A DNA stretch of 64,000 nucleotides from Vibrio echinoideorum (GTDB taxonomy: Bacteria > Pseudomonadota > Gammaproteobacteria > Enterobacterales > Vibrionaceae): positions 1,798,001-1,862,000 of the forward strand of contig NZ_AP025483.1 of the NCBI RefSeq assembly GCF_024347455.1. Direction: 5' to 3'. Positions within the stretch are counted from its first letter, which is position 1; each line of letters starts with the position of its first letter. Below the pieces are notes generated by a model that was not told where the DNA came from, searched no databases, and saw only the letters and a program-made list of their open reading frames with translations. This document shows positions 56,245 through 64,000 of the stretch, one piece after another. The position numbers were made by a program, and so were the translations under genes.

Positions 56245-56694
56245 TCAAGAACTCAGTGCAATGCTCATCACTTCATGGTTTGGCTCTGACTCGATATCGA
56301 CAACAGACCACCCGAGCCCCTGGTAAAGCGCCTTGACGTTGGTATACACATAGAGGTGACTTTGAGTCGTAGCCGACACCTGCTTAACACCACGATTGAT
56401 CAACTCGCTTGCAATGCCTTGACCACGCCACAGTGAATTGACATAAACAGCGTTAATCCAAATCGCATCATTCACTTGATGAGGCTCTTGAAAGTGGGAA
56501 TAAGCCAAACCGCCTATCACCACATTGTCTCTCAATACCACGATCACCGGCGGTAATTGAGCGATTTCAGAATCGGTATTACTAGAAACAGAAACGTTAA
56601 ATTTAAAATCCGACCATTCACTTTGGAATAGTTTTTCGAGGTATCCCCAGTAAGATGAATGCTCGTCGCATTGCCTGAATATCACTCTTTGCAT
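56245..56694 (-). CDS. GNAT family N-acetyltransferase
   Basis: 149 aa. SLWRGQGIASELINRGVKQVS (about 88-108) is the CoA loop, and LYVYTNVKALYQGLGWSVVDIES (about 114-136) the end. Substrate unknown. It is 32 nt after the PcfJ-like gene in the same direction. Confidence 0.85.
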   Translation of the reverse strand: MQRVIFRQCDEHSSYWGYLEKLFQSEWSDFKFNVSVSSNTDSEIAQLPPVIVVLRDNVVIGGLAYSHFQEPHQVNDAIWINAVYVNSLWRGQGIASELINRGVKQVSATTQSHLYVYTNVKALYQGLGWSVVDIESEPNHEVMSIALSS

Positions 56695-56726
56695 TTAACT
56701 CTCTCCGTGAGCAAGTATGTTTTTAA

Positions 56727-57869
56727 TTAGAGGGACTCTAATCTCTGATTCAACTGTAGCTTGCAGGCTTCTAACCAGTCATGAATGACTTGGCGAGCAG
56801 GCTCGGATGGTGGTGCATTTCGTTTCCCGCATATCTGGTCGATTTCAAACGGAAATGCTTTGCTCGGAACACGGCGTAAACCTATGGTTAATCGTTGAGG
56901 TTTGAGCATGCGGAATACCACATAACGATCGCTCATGATTCGGTTGTGATACACACCAATACAGTGCTTCTGCTCAATGCCTTCGCGTTCCAAATCGTAA
57001 TAATCAGTGAGGGGGTGAATATTATCATTACCCAACAAAGGAACAGGATAAGGTATGTCCCTATCCACGGGGCGGTTCCCTTCTAAACGGCGTAACTGAC
57101 GCTGCTCCGTCCAACGGTCATGAAGCTGCTCAAACATGGCGAATGAACTCTGACTGGTGATAAAACGCAATGGGTCATCAATCTCTAAATCTTGCCCTAA
57201 CAATATCGCGTCTTGGAACATTGCCATTTTCGATGGTGCATTGAGCCTTCCCTCTTTAACCATGGCGATACCCAATCGGCTACCGGTTAGAAACGGATGA
57301 ACCTGATCCAACCTTAAGGCGGTGTAACCCACTTTGGAATAATGCTTAAACTTAAGTACACGCCTTTGCAGCGGCTCAAGAATACGCACAATATGGTCAA
57401 GCTCATCACCCACGTCATAGTTAAGCTCTAACTTATCGATGAATTTGAGAGTAGCCTTGCTGCTGTCCAAGCCCAACATTTCGAGGATCTTCTTTTGCCC
57501 TAAACGACTCAGCGCCAATGCTTTTTGGTTATCGACGCTGTATTTCATACAAATCAACGCCAAGATGACCGGGCGCAACTCCAACAATTGTGCCGCCTCA
57601 TAGGTGTTCGCAGCCAACCACAGCATTTGATATTGGTACTCTGGAAAATCGTCTGTGATCTCACGATAACGAGCCGGCAATGAGTTTAACCAGCGACCAT
57701 CAACATCAAACTGCTCGACAAGATTTAAGCTTAAGCCAATGCCACCATCAAGCGGTCGTCTACCATCTTCAAACACATGAAAGCCGATGAGCTTTTGCGA
57801 CCAATCACTGATCTCAATATCGTAATCAAAGCCTAATGTGCGAGTGGGAATGGTAAGTAATGCTGTCAT
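56727..57869 (-). CDS. PcfJ-domain-like protein
   Basis: 380 aa. The C-terminal EGIEQKHCIGVYHNRIMSDRYVVF and ICGKRNAPPSEPARQVIHDWL resemble the PcfJ domain found in plasmid and phage proteins. The N-terminal about 250 residues are helical and not recognised. No conjugation or phage genes accompany it, so its role here is unclear. Confidence 0.6.
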   Translation of the reverse strand: MTALLTIPTRTLGFDYDIEISDWSQKLIGFHVFEDGRRPLDGGIGLSLNLVEQFDVDGRWLNSLPARYREITDDFPEYQYQMLWLAANTYEAAQLLELRPVILALICMKYSVDNQKALALSRLGQKKILEMLGLDSSKATLKFIDKLELNYDVGDELDHIVRILEPLQRRVLKFKHYSKVGYTALRLDQVHPFLTGSRLGIAMVKEGRLNAPSKMAMFQDAILLGQDLEIDDPLRFITSQSSFAMFEQLHDRWTEQRQLRRLEGNRPVDRDIPYPVPLLGNDNIHPLTDYYDLEREGIEQKHCIGVYHNRIMSDRYVVFRMLKPQRLTIGLRRVPSKAFPFEIDQICGKRNAPPSEPARQVIHDWLEACKLQLNQRLESL

Positions 57870-58112
57870 TGATGCCTCTTTGTTAATGGCGCGCCGGACT
57901 GTCGAGCTTATCTAATAGCCAAAGCAGTAAAGATCGACCTCAGGTTACTATAACAACCTTTTGTAAATTTCTTATCAATCAAAGCGATATAAATACGATA
58001 GCGCTTAGAAGATCTTTGAATGACGTTTTTGCGCAATATGCGACATCTTCGATATCATTTGCGCCAACAAAAACTATGCTTGTTACATAACTTACAACAA
58101 GAGGCTTTAATT

Positions 58113-58535
58113 ATGGAATACCGACATATTCTGGTCGCCGTTGAAATGTCTGACGACACTAAGATTCTTATTGATCGAGCGACCTTCTTTGCAGACAAAC
58201 TAGAGGCTGGGATTTCGTTTGTTTATATCGACGGTACACATGGAGAGATTTATCCAGAACTCGTTGATATTCAGGGAAATGAAGGCGATCTACCGATCAA
58301 TGAAGATGCCATTAAGCATTTGAAAGAGTTTGAGGCCTACGCCAAACACCCAATCAAGCATATTTTCGTGGGAACTGGCGATTTGAATGACAAGCTCAAA
58401 AACACCATTGAAGCAAACAGCGTAGACCTATTGTTATGTGGTCACCACCATGATTTTTGGCATAAGATCATTTCCCATTCAAAACAGATCATAGATACAT
58501 CTCCAGTCGATATTCTAATCGTTCCAATGGATTAG
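58113..58535 (+). CDS. uspA: universal stress protein UspA
   Basis: 140 aa. The start at 58113 (MEYRHILVAVEMSDD) has AGAGG about 9 nt upstream; the 31 codons before it are not homologous. VGTGDLNDKLKNTIEANSVDLLLCGHHHDFWHK and VDILIVPMD follow E. coli UspA closely. A cytoplasmic dimer induced on growth arrest. Single gene. Confidence 0.92.
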   Translation: MEYRHILVAVEMSDDTKILIDRATFFADKLEAGISFVYIDGTHGEIYPELVDIQGNEGDLPINEDAIKHLKEFEAYAKHPIKHIFVGTGDLNDKLKNTIEANSVDLLLCGHHHDFWHKIISHSKQIIDTSPVDILIVPMD

Positions 58536-58775
58536 ATTCTGCTAGTCGAAACTTAATAACAACCCACATTGCCAACCTCTATCGGTATCATTGGTTGGCT
58601 TGTACGCTCATTTTATTATTGGCGTATTCGCTCTTTCGCTTATGTACTCATTAACCTCGTTCTAGTTCTCACTTTCACTCTCCCACTACTATCATTGACG
58701 CTCAACATTCTTTTGTGATCTTAACGCCTGATCAACTCGTAAGCGTCTAATAATTAACAAAACAGAGCGTAAGCA

Positions 58776-60191
58776 ATGAAGAAGATTGGCCTCTATCTTT
58801 TCACCAACGATTTAAGAATCGAAGATAACGCGTTGCTTCATAAAGCGTCACAATTCGTTAATCAACTGACATGCGTTGTGATTGAGCCGCATCTGTCCGC
58901 ATTCTCTAGAGAATTTGCGAAAGAGCATCAATATGGGGCCCACCGAGCAAAATTCATTTCTCAGTCTATTATTGATTTGGAAAGCCGCTTGGCTAACCTA
59001 GGACACAAGCTGGTTGTTCTGCGATCTTCAGCATTAACTGATGAGGAAATTAGTAGAGAGGTCACACTGAGTGGGATCATCAAATCACAGCACGTCACAC
59101 ACTTGTTTGTGAGTAATCATTGTGGGTTCGATGAACGTAAGCTTGTGCAATCTACACACGTTAGCTTCCCAAATCTAATTGTATACCAGCAGCATCATTC
59201 GACCTTGTTTGAACTGGAACAGCTCCCCTTTGAGTTATCTAAGTTACCCCGTTCGTTCACGAAGTTTAGAAAGCTAGTCGAGCATTTACCTATTGATACG
59301 CAAAGCCCGATTATCACCAAACTACCACCAACGCCCGAAGCTTTGTCACAGTGTCACTCAATACAACAAACTGACCGAAAGCTCGAAGAGAGCAGCTTAA
59401 ATGTGAGCAACACAAACGGAAGCAGTTTAAACAACAATAACTTCAAAGGCGGAGAACAAGCAGGCCTAGCGCATTTACACGACTACTTTTCACATTCCTA
59501 CGCTCATCAATATAAACAGACCCGAAACGCGTTCGATGGCAAAGAAAATTCAACCAAGTTCTCACCATGGTTAGCACTCGGCTGTGTTTCACCTAAAACG
59601 ATTTACCGAAGTCTTGTTCAATTTGAAGCGAAACATGGTTCAAATGACTCAACTTATTGGATTTTTTTTGAACTGCTGTGGCGTGAGTATTTCTATTGGA
59701 AGTGCTTATCTATAGGGCCATCCCTATTTCAAAACGGCACAGACAACCAAAACATCGATTCGGGCCTGGCAACCAACACGACTCAACAAAACTTCGCTAA
59801 TTGGAAATGCGGCAATACGGGCTATCCGATTGTCGATGCTTGCATGCGCCAACTCAATGCAACGGGATATATGTCTAACCGTGGCCGACAATTGACAGCG
59901 AGTTGTTTGATCTACGAATTAGGGGTGGATTGGCGAAACGGCGCCGCTTATTTCGAAAGCCAGCTAGTCGATTATGACGTGGCATCGAACTGGGGTAATT
60001 GGGCGTATATCGCTGGGGACCTCAATCAACCAGTCCACAGCGATCAAAGTAAAAACCAATCACAGCCTAAATCACGCCACTTTGATTTAGCAAAGCAGAC
60101 AGAGATGTACGATCCAGACCACGCCTTTATTAATCAATGGAAAGAGACGGACCAGCATACAATCTCCGCCTCTAAGCAGGACAAGCTATGA
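58776..60191 (+). CDS. cryptochrome DASH
   Basis: 471 aa. N-terminal MTHF-binding domain (LYLFTNDLRIEDNALL), FAD domain with FSPWLALGCVSPKTIY, FELLWREYFYWK, and YMSNRGRQLTASCLIYELGVDWRNGAAYFESQLVDYDVASNWGNWAYIAG, the CRY-DASH signature. It repairs CPDs in single-stranded DNA or acts as a blue-light sensor. Its stop overlaps the photolyase start by 4 nt. Confidence 0.93.
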   Translation: MKKIGLYLFTNDLRIEDNALLHKASQFVNQLTCVVIEPHLSAFSREFAKEHQYGAHRAKFISQSIIDLESRLANLGHKLVVLRSSALTDEEISREVTLSGIIKSQHVTHLFVSNHCGFDERKLVQSTHVSFPNLIVYQQHHSTLFELEQLPFELSKLPRSFTKFRKLVEHLPIDTQSPIITKLPPTPEALSQCHSIQQTDRKLEESSLNVSNTNGSSLNNNNFKGGEQAGLAHLHDYFSHSYAHQYKQTRNAFDGKENSTKFSPWLALGCVSPKTIYRSLVQFEAKHGSNDSTYWIFFELLWREYFYWKCLSIGPSLFQNGTDNQNIDSGLATNTTQQNFANWKCGNTGYPIVDACMRQLNATGYMSNRGRQLTASCLIYELGVDWRNGAAYFESQLVDYDVASNWGNWAYIAGDLNQPVHSDQSKNQSQPKSRHFDLAKQTEMYDPDHAFINQWKETDQHTISASKQDKL

Positions 60192-61747
60192 AATTCAAAA
60201 CTGTACGCCTTATTTTGGGTGACCAACTCAACATTGAACACTCTTGGTTTCAGCAAGTCGACGACAGTGTGATTTATCTGATCGCTGAGCTCAAACAAGA
60301 AACAGATTATGTCGCGTCTCACATTCAGAAAGTCGCGGCATTTTTCTCTGCCATGTCCTACTTCGCCAAAGAACTCACTCAACAAGGTCATCAGGTACTG
60401 CATTTAACATTGGATGACACGGCGCAATTCGAAAACCTAGATGCCCTACTTCAACACTATGTACACGAGTTCGACGCCGAAAAATTTGAATACCAAAGAC
60501 CGGATGAATATCGTCTGCTTCAGCAAATGGCGAAACTTAAGCTAACTAATGCTACCAAAGGATGTTGCGATACTGAGCATTTCTTATTTCCGTTTGAGGA
60601 AATTGAAGCGCAGTTTCCGAAAGACAAACACATCATGATGGAACACTTTTATCGTCGAATGAGAAAACGTTTCAACATTCTATTGGAAGATGAAAAACCG
60701 GTTGGTGGTAAGTGGAACTACGATGCCAACAATCGTAAAAAACTTAAGAAGCAAGACATCGCCAACTTACCGCAGCCTTTGATGTTCGCTAACGATATCT
60801 CGCACATTTTGAAGCGCATCGAACGTCATCACGTACAAACCATTGGCGAAGTTGGTGAGCAACTCTTATGGCCAGTAAACCGAGCTCAAAGCTTGTCTCT
60901 ACTCGCTCATTTTTGCCAAGTTTGCTTGCCACTGTTTGGTCAATTTCAAGATGCAATGACTACAGAACACTATTCAAAGTGGAGCTTGTATCATTGTCGC
61001 CTCTCTTTTTCTTTGAACAGCAAGCTGCTTAGCCCTCGCGAAGTCATTGATGCGGCACTCTCGGCTTTTGAAGCGTCAAAAGCTCAAGATAAACCAAGCA
61101 TCGATATCGCTCAGGTCGAAGGTTTCGTGCGCCAAATACTTGGTTGGCGTGAGTACATTCGAGGCGTGTATTGGGCCAACATGCCCGCTTATGCCAATAA
61201 AAACCATTATTCAGCCGACCGACAATTACCTCATTACTTTTGGGATGGTCAAACCAAGATGAATTGCATGAAGCACGCGATTGGTCAATCTCTTGAGTTT
61301 GCTTATGCACATCACATTCAGAGGCTGATGATCACTGGCAACTTCTGCTTGATAACTGGCATAGCACCTGACCAAGTCGACAGTTGGTACCTTGGCATTT
61401 ACGTAGATGCGATTGAATGGGTCGAAATGCCAAATACGCGAGGTATGGCACTGTTTGCGGATGGCGGCATCGTAGGAACCAAACCATACTCTGCCAGCGG
61501 TTCGTACATCAACCGTATGAGTGATTACTGTAAAGGATGCCACTATCAGATAAAAGAGCGCAGCGGTGAATCTTCTTGCCCATTCAATAGCTTGTATTGG
61601 CGCTTTATGAATCAACATCGCGATGCGTTAAACCGTAATCCGCGCATGGGCATGTTATATCGCTCTTGGGACAACATGGATGAGCAAGACCAACAAGCAA
61701 TTCTCGATACTGCAGAACAGCGACTGACTAACTTGGAGAACTTATAA
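60188..61747 (+). CDS. phrB: FeS-containing (6-4) photolyase/cryptochrome (PhrB type)
   Basis: 519 aa of the DPRP type. The Fe-S ligands are Cys360, Cys448, Cys451 and Cys464; their spacing (88, 3, 13) equals that of Agrobacterium PhrB (350, 438, 441, 454). The N-terminal LILGDQLNIEHSW and the GKWNYDANNRKKL and GWREYIRGVYW motifs support FAD and lumazine binding. It repairs (6-4) photoproducts. Overlaps its neighbours by 4 and 1 nt. Confidence 0.95.
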   Translation: MKFKTVRLILGDQLNIEHSWFQQVDDSVIYLIAELKQETDYVASHIQKVAAFFSAMSYFAKELTQQGHQVLHLTLDDTAQFENLDALLQHYVHEFDAEKFEYQRPDEYRLLQQMAKLKLTNATKGCCDTEHFLFPFEEIEAQFPKDKHIMMEHFYRRMRKRFNILLEDEKPVGGKWNYDANNRKKLKKQDIANLPQPLMFANDISHILKRIERHHVQTIGEVGEQLLWPVNRAQSLSLLAHFCQVCLPLFGQFQDAMTTEHYSKWSLYHCRLSFSLNSKLLSPREVIDAALSAFEASKAQDKPSIDIAQVEGFVRQILGWREYIRGVYWANMPAYANKNHYSADRQLPHYFWDGQTKMNCMKHAIGQSLEFAYAHHIQRLMITGNFCLITGIAPDQVDSWYLGIYVDAIEWVEMPNTRGMALFADGGIVGTKPYSASGSYINRMSDYCKGCHYQIKERSGESSCPFNSLYWRFMNQHRDALNRNPRMGMLYRSWDNMDEQDQQAILDTAEQRLTNLENL

Positions 61748-62487
61748 TGGTGGAACAACTCAGATTACAAATATTAGTCATTGGTGGCAGCGGCGGGATT
61801 GGTTTCGCAGTGGTTCAACACCTATTGTCTGAGCTGTCTCATTTCGATTTTCTCGATGTTCAGGTTAATGCAACTTACCACTCGCAATGCCCCACTCTTG
61901 AAAACAACCGACTTCACTGGCATCAACTCGATGCAACCAACGAAACAGAAGTTGCACAACTAAGCGCAAGGTTCAATAAACTTGATTGGTTAATCAACTG
62001 CGTAGGAATGCTCCACACGCCAAATCTTGGGCCAGAAAAGAACTTGTCGTCTATCGACCCAGAATTTTTTCTGAAAAACATCTCGGTTAATACGCTACCA
62101 AGCTTACTGTTGGCTAAACATTTCACGCCTATTCTAAAATCCAGCGACAATCCAAAATTCGCTGTCGTCTCAGCTAAGGTCGGCAGTATTTCAGATAACA
62201 GATTAGGCGGTTGGTACAGCTATCGCTCATCGAAAGCCGCGTTAAACATGTTTATCAAAACCATGTCGATTGAATGGCAACGAACGGTTAAGAAAGGAAC
62301 CGTGTTAGCACTGCACCCAGGTACAACCGATACCGCGTTGTCAAAGCCATTTCAAGCGAATGTGCCTGAAGGAAAGCTGTTTGAATCGAGCTACGTCGCC
62401 CACCAATTGGTCGACATAATCAGCAGTGCAATACCGGAAAACAGTGGCAACTTTTACTCATACGATGGTGAGCAATTGACTTGGTAA
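61747..62487 (+). CDS. SDR-family protein (CsgA/C-signal-like)
   Basis: 246 aa. GGSGGIG (about 14-20), NCVGMLH (the NNAG position altered to NCVG), VSAKVGS and YSYRSSKAALNMF (catalytic Tyr-Lys), PGTTDTALSKPF. Such SDRs accompany photolyases in vibrios and may be part of the photo-oxidative response. It overlaps the photolyase stop by one base (TAATG). Confidence 0.88.
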   Translation: MVEQLRLQILVIGGSGGIGFAVVQHLLSELSHFDFLDVQVNATYHSQCPTLENNRLHWHQLDATNETEVAQLSARFNKLDWLINCVGMLHTPNLGPEKNLSSIDPEFFLKNISVNTLPSLLLAKHFTPILKSSDNPKFAVVSAKVGSISDNRLGGWYSYRSSKAALNMFIKTMSIEWQRTVKKGTVLALHPGTTDTALSKPFQANVPEGKLFESSYVAHQLVDIISSAIPENSGNFYSYDGEQLTW

Positions 62488-62662
62488 TAAGTACTACCGA
62501 TCGTGGTAAATAATTCCTGACCATAGATTGTTAAAAAATCCGATAACCTCGTTTGAATTTTTGATTCTAGAATCATTACTTATCGAAAAACACGACTTCG
62601 TTCTCTAGATTTTTATAAGCTATCTTTGTTAAATCACTTACTGTGATTGATATAAAAACAGA

Positions 62663-62694
62663 AAACCCAACAGAGTTGTGGCTCTATTGGGTTT
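62663..62694. terminator. bidirectional terminator between SDR and RIO kinase genes
   Basis: AAACCCAA/TTGGGTTT with AGAG/CTCT extending the stem. On the minus strand the tail is TCTGTTTTTAT, so it serves the leftward RIO kinase gene best; the gap 62488-62784 otherwise holds no gene. Confidence 0.75.
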
Positions 62695-62784
62695 AGTCGT
62701 CTGGAAGAAGCAGTTCGTTACAGGTAACGTTGTCTTATCAAAAAAGGCATAGCTTAGGTTTAGCTTTAATTTAATTAGTCTTTA

Positions 62785-63672
62785 CTAAGACTCAGACCAA
62801 TTAAACTTGCTGTCGTCGACGCCTTCTTTTTCTTCTTTAACACGTTCGCGGCGGTGTTGTTCTTCAACTCTTGCCGCATCTATCTCTTGCATGATAGCTT
62901 CGATATCCGCTAATTCATCGGTTTCTGTAAACTCACCGGTTAGCTTAGTATCTGGCTTGAGGTCGCCTTTCTCGTACAGAGCCCATATTTCCTTAGCATA
63001 CTCTGTCGTTGATAACTCTGGTGCAAACTGAGCGTAATAGTCACGGATATTATTAACATCACGAGTCAGCATCCACTCTGCATTATTATTGGCAGATGCA
63101 TCAACCGCTTGCGGTAAATCGATGATCACTGGACCATATTCATCCACAAGCACATTAAACTCAGACAAATCGCCATGAATCAAACCAACACACAGCATTT
63201 TGACCACATAGGTCATCATCACTTGGTGATCTTCAATCGCTTGTTCAGCAGGCATTACGACATCGTTAAGTCTTGGCGCGACATAACCGTCATCATCAGT
63301 GACTAGCTCCATAAGAAGCACGCCGTCAAAACAGCCAAAAGGTTGTGGTACGCGAACGCCTGCCTCTGCAAGTTTATACAAGGCATCAACTTCGGCATTT
63401 TGCCATACTTTTTCTTGTTGCTCACGACCGAAACCTGAGCCCTTTTCCATGGCTCTAGCTCGGCGGCTATTACGGACTTTGCGCCCTTCTCGATATGCTG
63501 TCGCTTTCTTGAAGCTACGTTGGCTTATTTCTTTATAAACCTTAGCACAACGGATCGTATCGCCGCAGCGTACTATGTACACTGACGCTTCTTTGCCACT
63601 CATAAGTTGGCTTGTCACCTCGTCGACTAAACCATCGTCAACTAAAGGCTGTATTCTTTTTGGTATCTTCAT
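62785..63672 (-). CDS. RIO1-family serine protein kinase
   Basis: 295 aa. MSGKEASVYIVRCGDTIRCAKVYKE (P-loop-like STGKEA replaced by SGKEA, Lys in AKVYK), LIHGDLSEFNVLV (catalytic HGDLSEFN) and VIIDLPQAVDAS (IDxxQ) are the RIO hallmarks. Bacterial RIO kinases link to stress and translation; the substrate is unknown. Acidic, charged C-tail. Confidence 0.9.
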   Translation of the reverse strand: MKIPKRIQPLVDDGLVDEVTSQLMSGKEASVYIVRCGDTIRCAKVYKEISQRSFKKATAYREGRKVRNSRRARAMEKGSGFGREQQEKVWQNAEVDALYKLAEAGVRVPQPFGCFDGVLLMELVTDDDGYVAPRLNDVVMPAEQAIEDHQVMMTYVVKMLCVGLIHGDLSEFNVLVDEYGPVIIDLPQAVDASANNNAEWMLTRDVNNIRDYYAQFAPELSTTEYAKEIWALYEKGDLKPDTKLTGEFTETDELADIEAIMQEIDAARVEEQHRRERVKEEKEGVDDSKFNWSES

Positions 63673-64000
63673 GCCGCCTTTATACAGCAGTTATCTTACA
63701 GATAGAAATATTAACTCAAGAAATGAAGAAGTGATTATCAATTGGTTCTCAAAACGTAGAAAAACAACACTGATTGGCTCTTAAAACGGCAATTTGGCGT
63801 TAGTTTCACTTAACACGTAGGGTTGGCTTATTTGGAAGTAAATCGGGTCAAAGGTAGGTAGTCTTGAAGACAAACGGGGGTAGATATTGCTATGCGTCGA
63901 GGAAATTTGACCTTTATCTAGCTTGCTTAAAAATTCAGGCCGCTTAGCTTGGAAATGGTTGTGTTTGATTAGGATTTGTTACGACGACACCGTTCTGAAC
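63673..64000. other. 328-bp gene-free end of the window
   Basis: No frame of useful length with a start is seen. The stretch next to the RIO start (63673-63720) should hold its promoter. A CAATTTGGCGTTAGTTTCACTTAAC stretch near 63790-63815 faintly resembles a cassette site but pairs poorly. Confidence 0.5.

Noticed and set aside
58020..58112. Longer start for UspA
   Set aside because: The first 31 codons have no UspA homology, and a ribosome site precedes the ATG at 58113.
55355..58776. NRPS or siderophore synthesis genes next to the PPTase
   Set aside because: The neighbours are GNAT, PcfJ-like, UspA and cryptochrome genes; nothing resembles a synthase.

Overview
The window looks like a piece of a Vibrio chromosome, most likely from the Splendidus clade and most likely chromosome 2. 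This is inferred from gene content (artPIQM, glpTQ, an FhuCDB siderophore importer, CRY-DASH plus FeS photolyase, many GNAT/VOC/HD/kinase singletons) and from short structured sequences that resemble Vibrio superintegron attC sites. No rRNA, tRNA, CRISPR array or integron integrase was found.

Layout. (1) 1-6.85 kb: a leftward cassette array. Each gene is followed on the minus strand by an attC-like site, and no intI lies at the array's upstream (right) end, so it behaves as a CALIN (cluster of attC sites lacking an integrase). An IS3-family element (4352-5594) has removed the 3' end of a SIR2-family, defence-type gene together with most of that gene's attC. (2) 7-10 kb: arginine ABC transporter artPIQM. 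(3) 10.5-22.1 kb: backbone genes, namely an MsbA-like ABC exporter, a 4HBT thioesterase, a U32/RlhA-like protein, a GST, a patatin lipoprotein, gltS, a Rof-like Rho inhibitor, a cytochrome c and a surface-antigen-type outer-membrane protein. (4) 22.2-42 kb: almost entirely minus-strand accessory singletons (catB, SDR, HAD, VOC, MccF-like peptidase, a P-loop kinase/2H phosphoesterase/kinase/GNAT/HD cluster, RraA, ClbS-like, LacA-like, RsuA, Nudix, ASCH), with attC-like remnants at several junctions. It reads as former integron cassettes settled in the chromosome, and two genes here carry one-base frameshifts. (5) 42-45 kb: glpT-glpQ with GlpR-like operators. (6) 45-47 kb: a lipoprotein, a small beta-barrel and a DUF3297 protein. 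(7) 47-56 kb: an iron/siderophore locus (TonB receptor, PvdE/SyrD-type exporter, FhuCDB, Sfp/EntD-type phosphopantetheinyl transferase) with two good Fur boxes but no siderophore synthase in view. (8) 56-64 kb: GNAT, PcfJ-like protein, UspA, a three-gene light/DNA-repair operon (CRY-DASH, FeS (6-4) photolyase, SDR) and a RIO-type kinase.

The most unusual items are the truncated SIR2 cassette, a 58-bp leader with a base-pair-compensated hairpin shared by the SIR2 and ClbS-like genes 30 kb apart, the compact kinase/2H-phosphoesterase cluster that resembles an RNA end-healing toolkit, three small zinc-ribbon proteins with one shared layout, and several short tandem repeats next to or inside genes. 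All family assignments come from reading motifs by eye; no database search was run.
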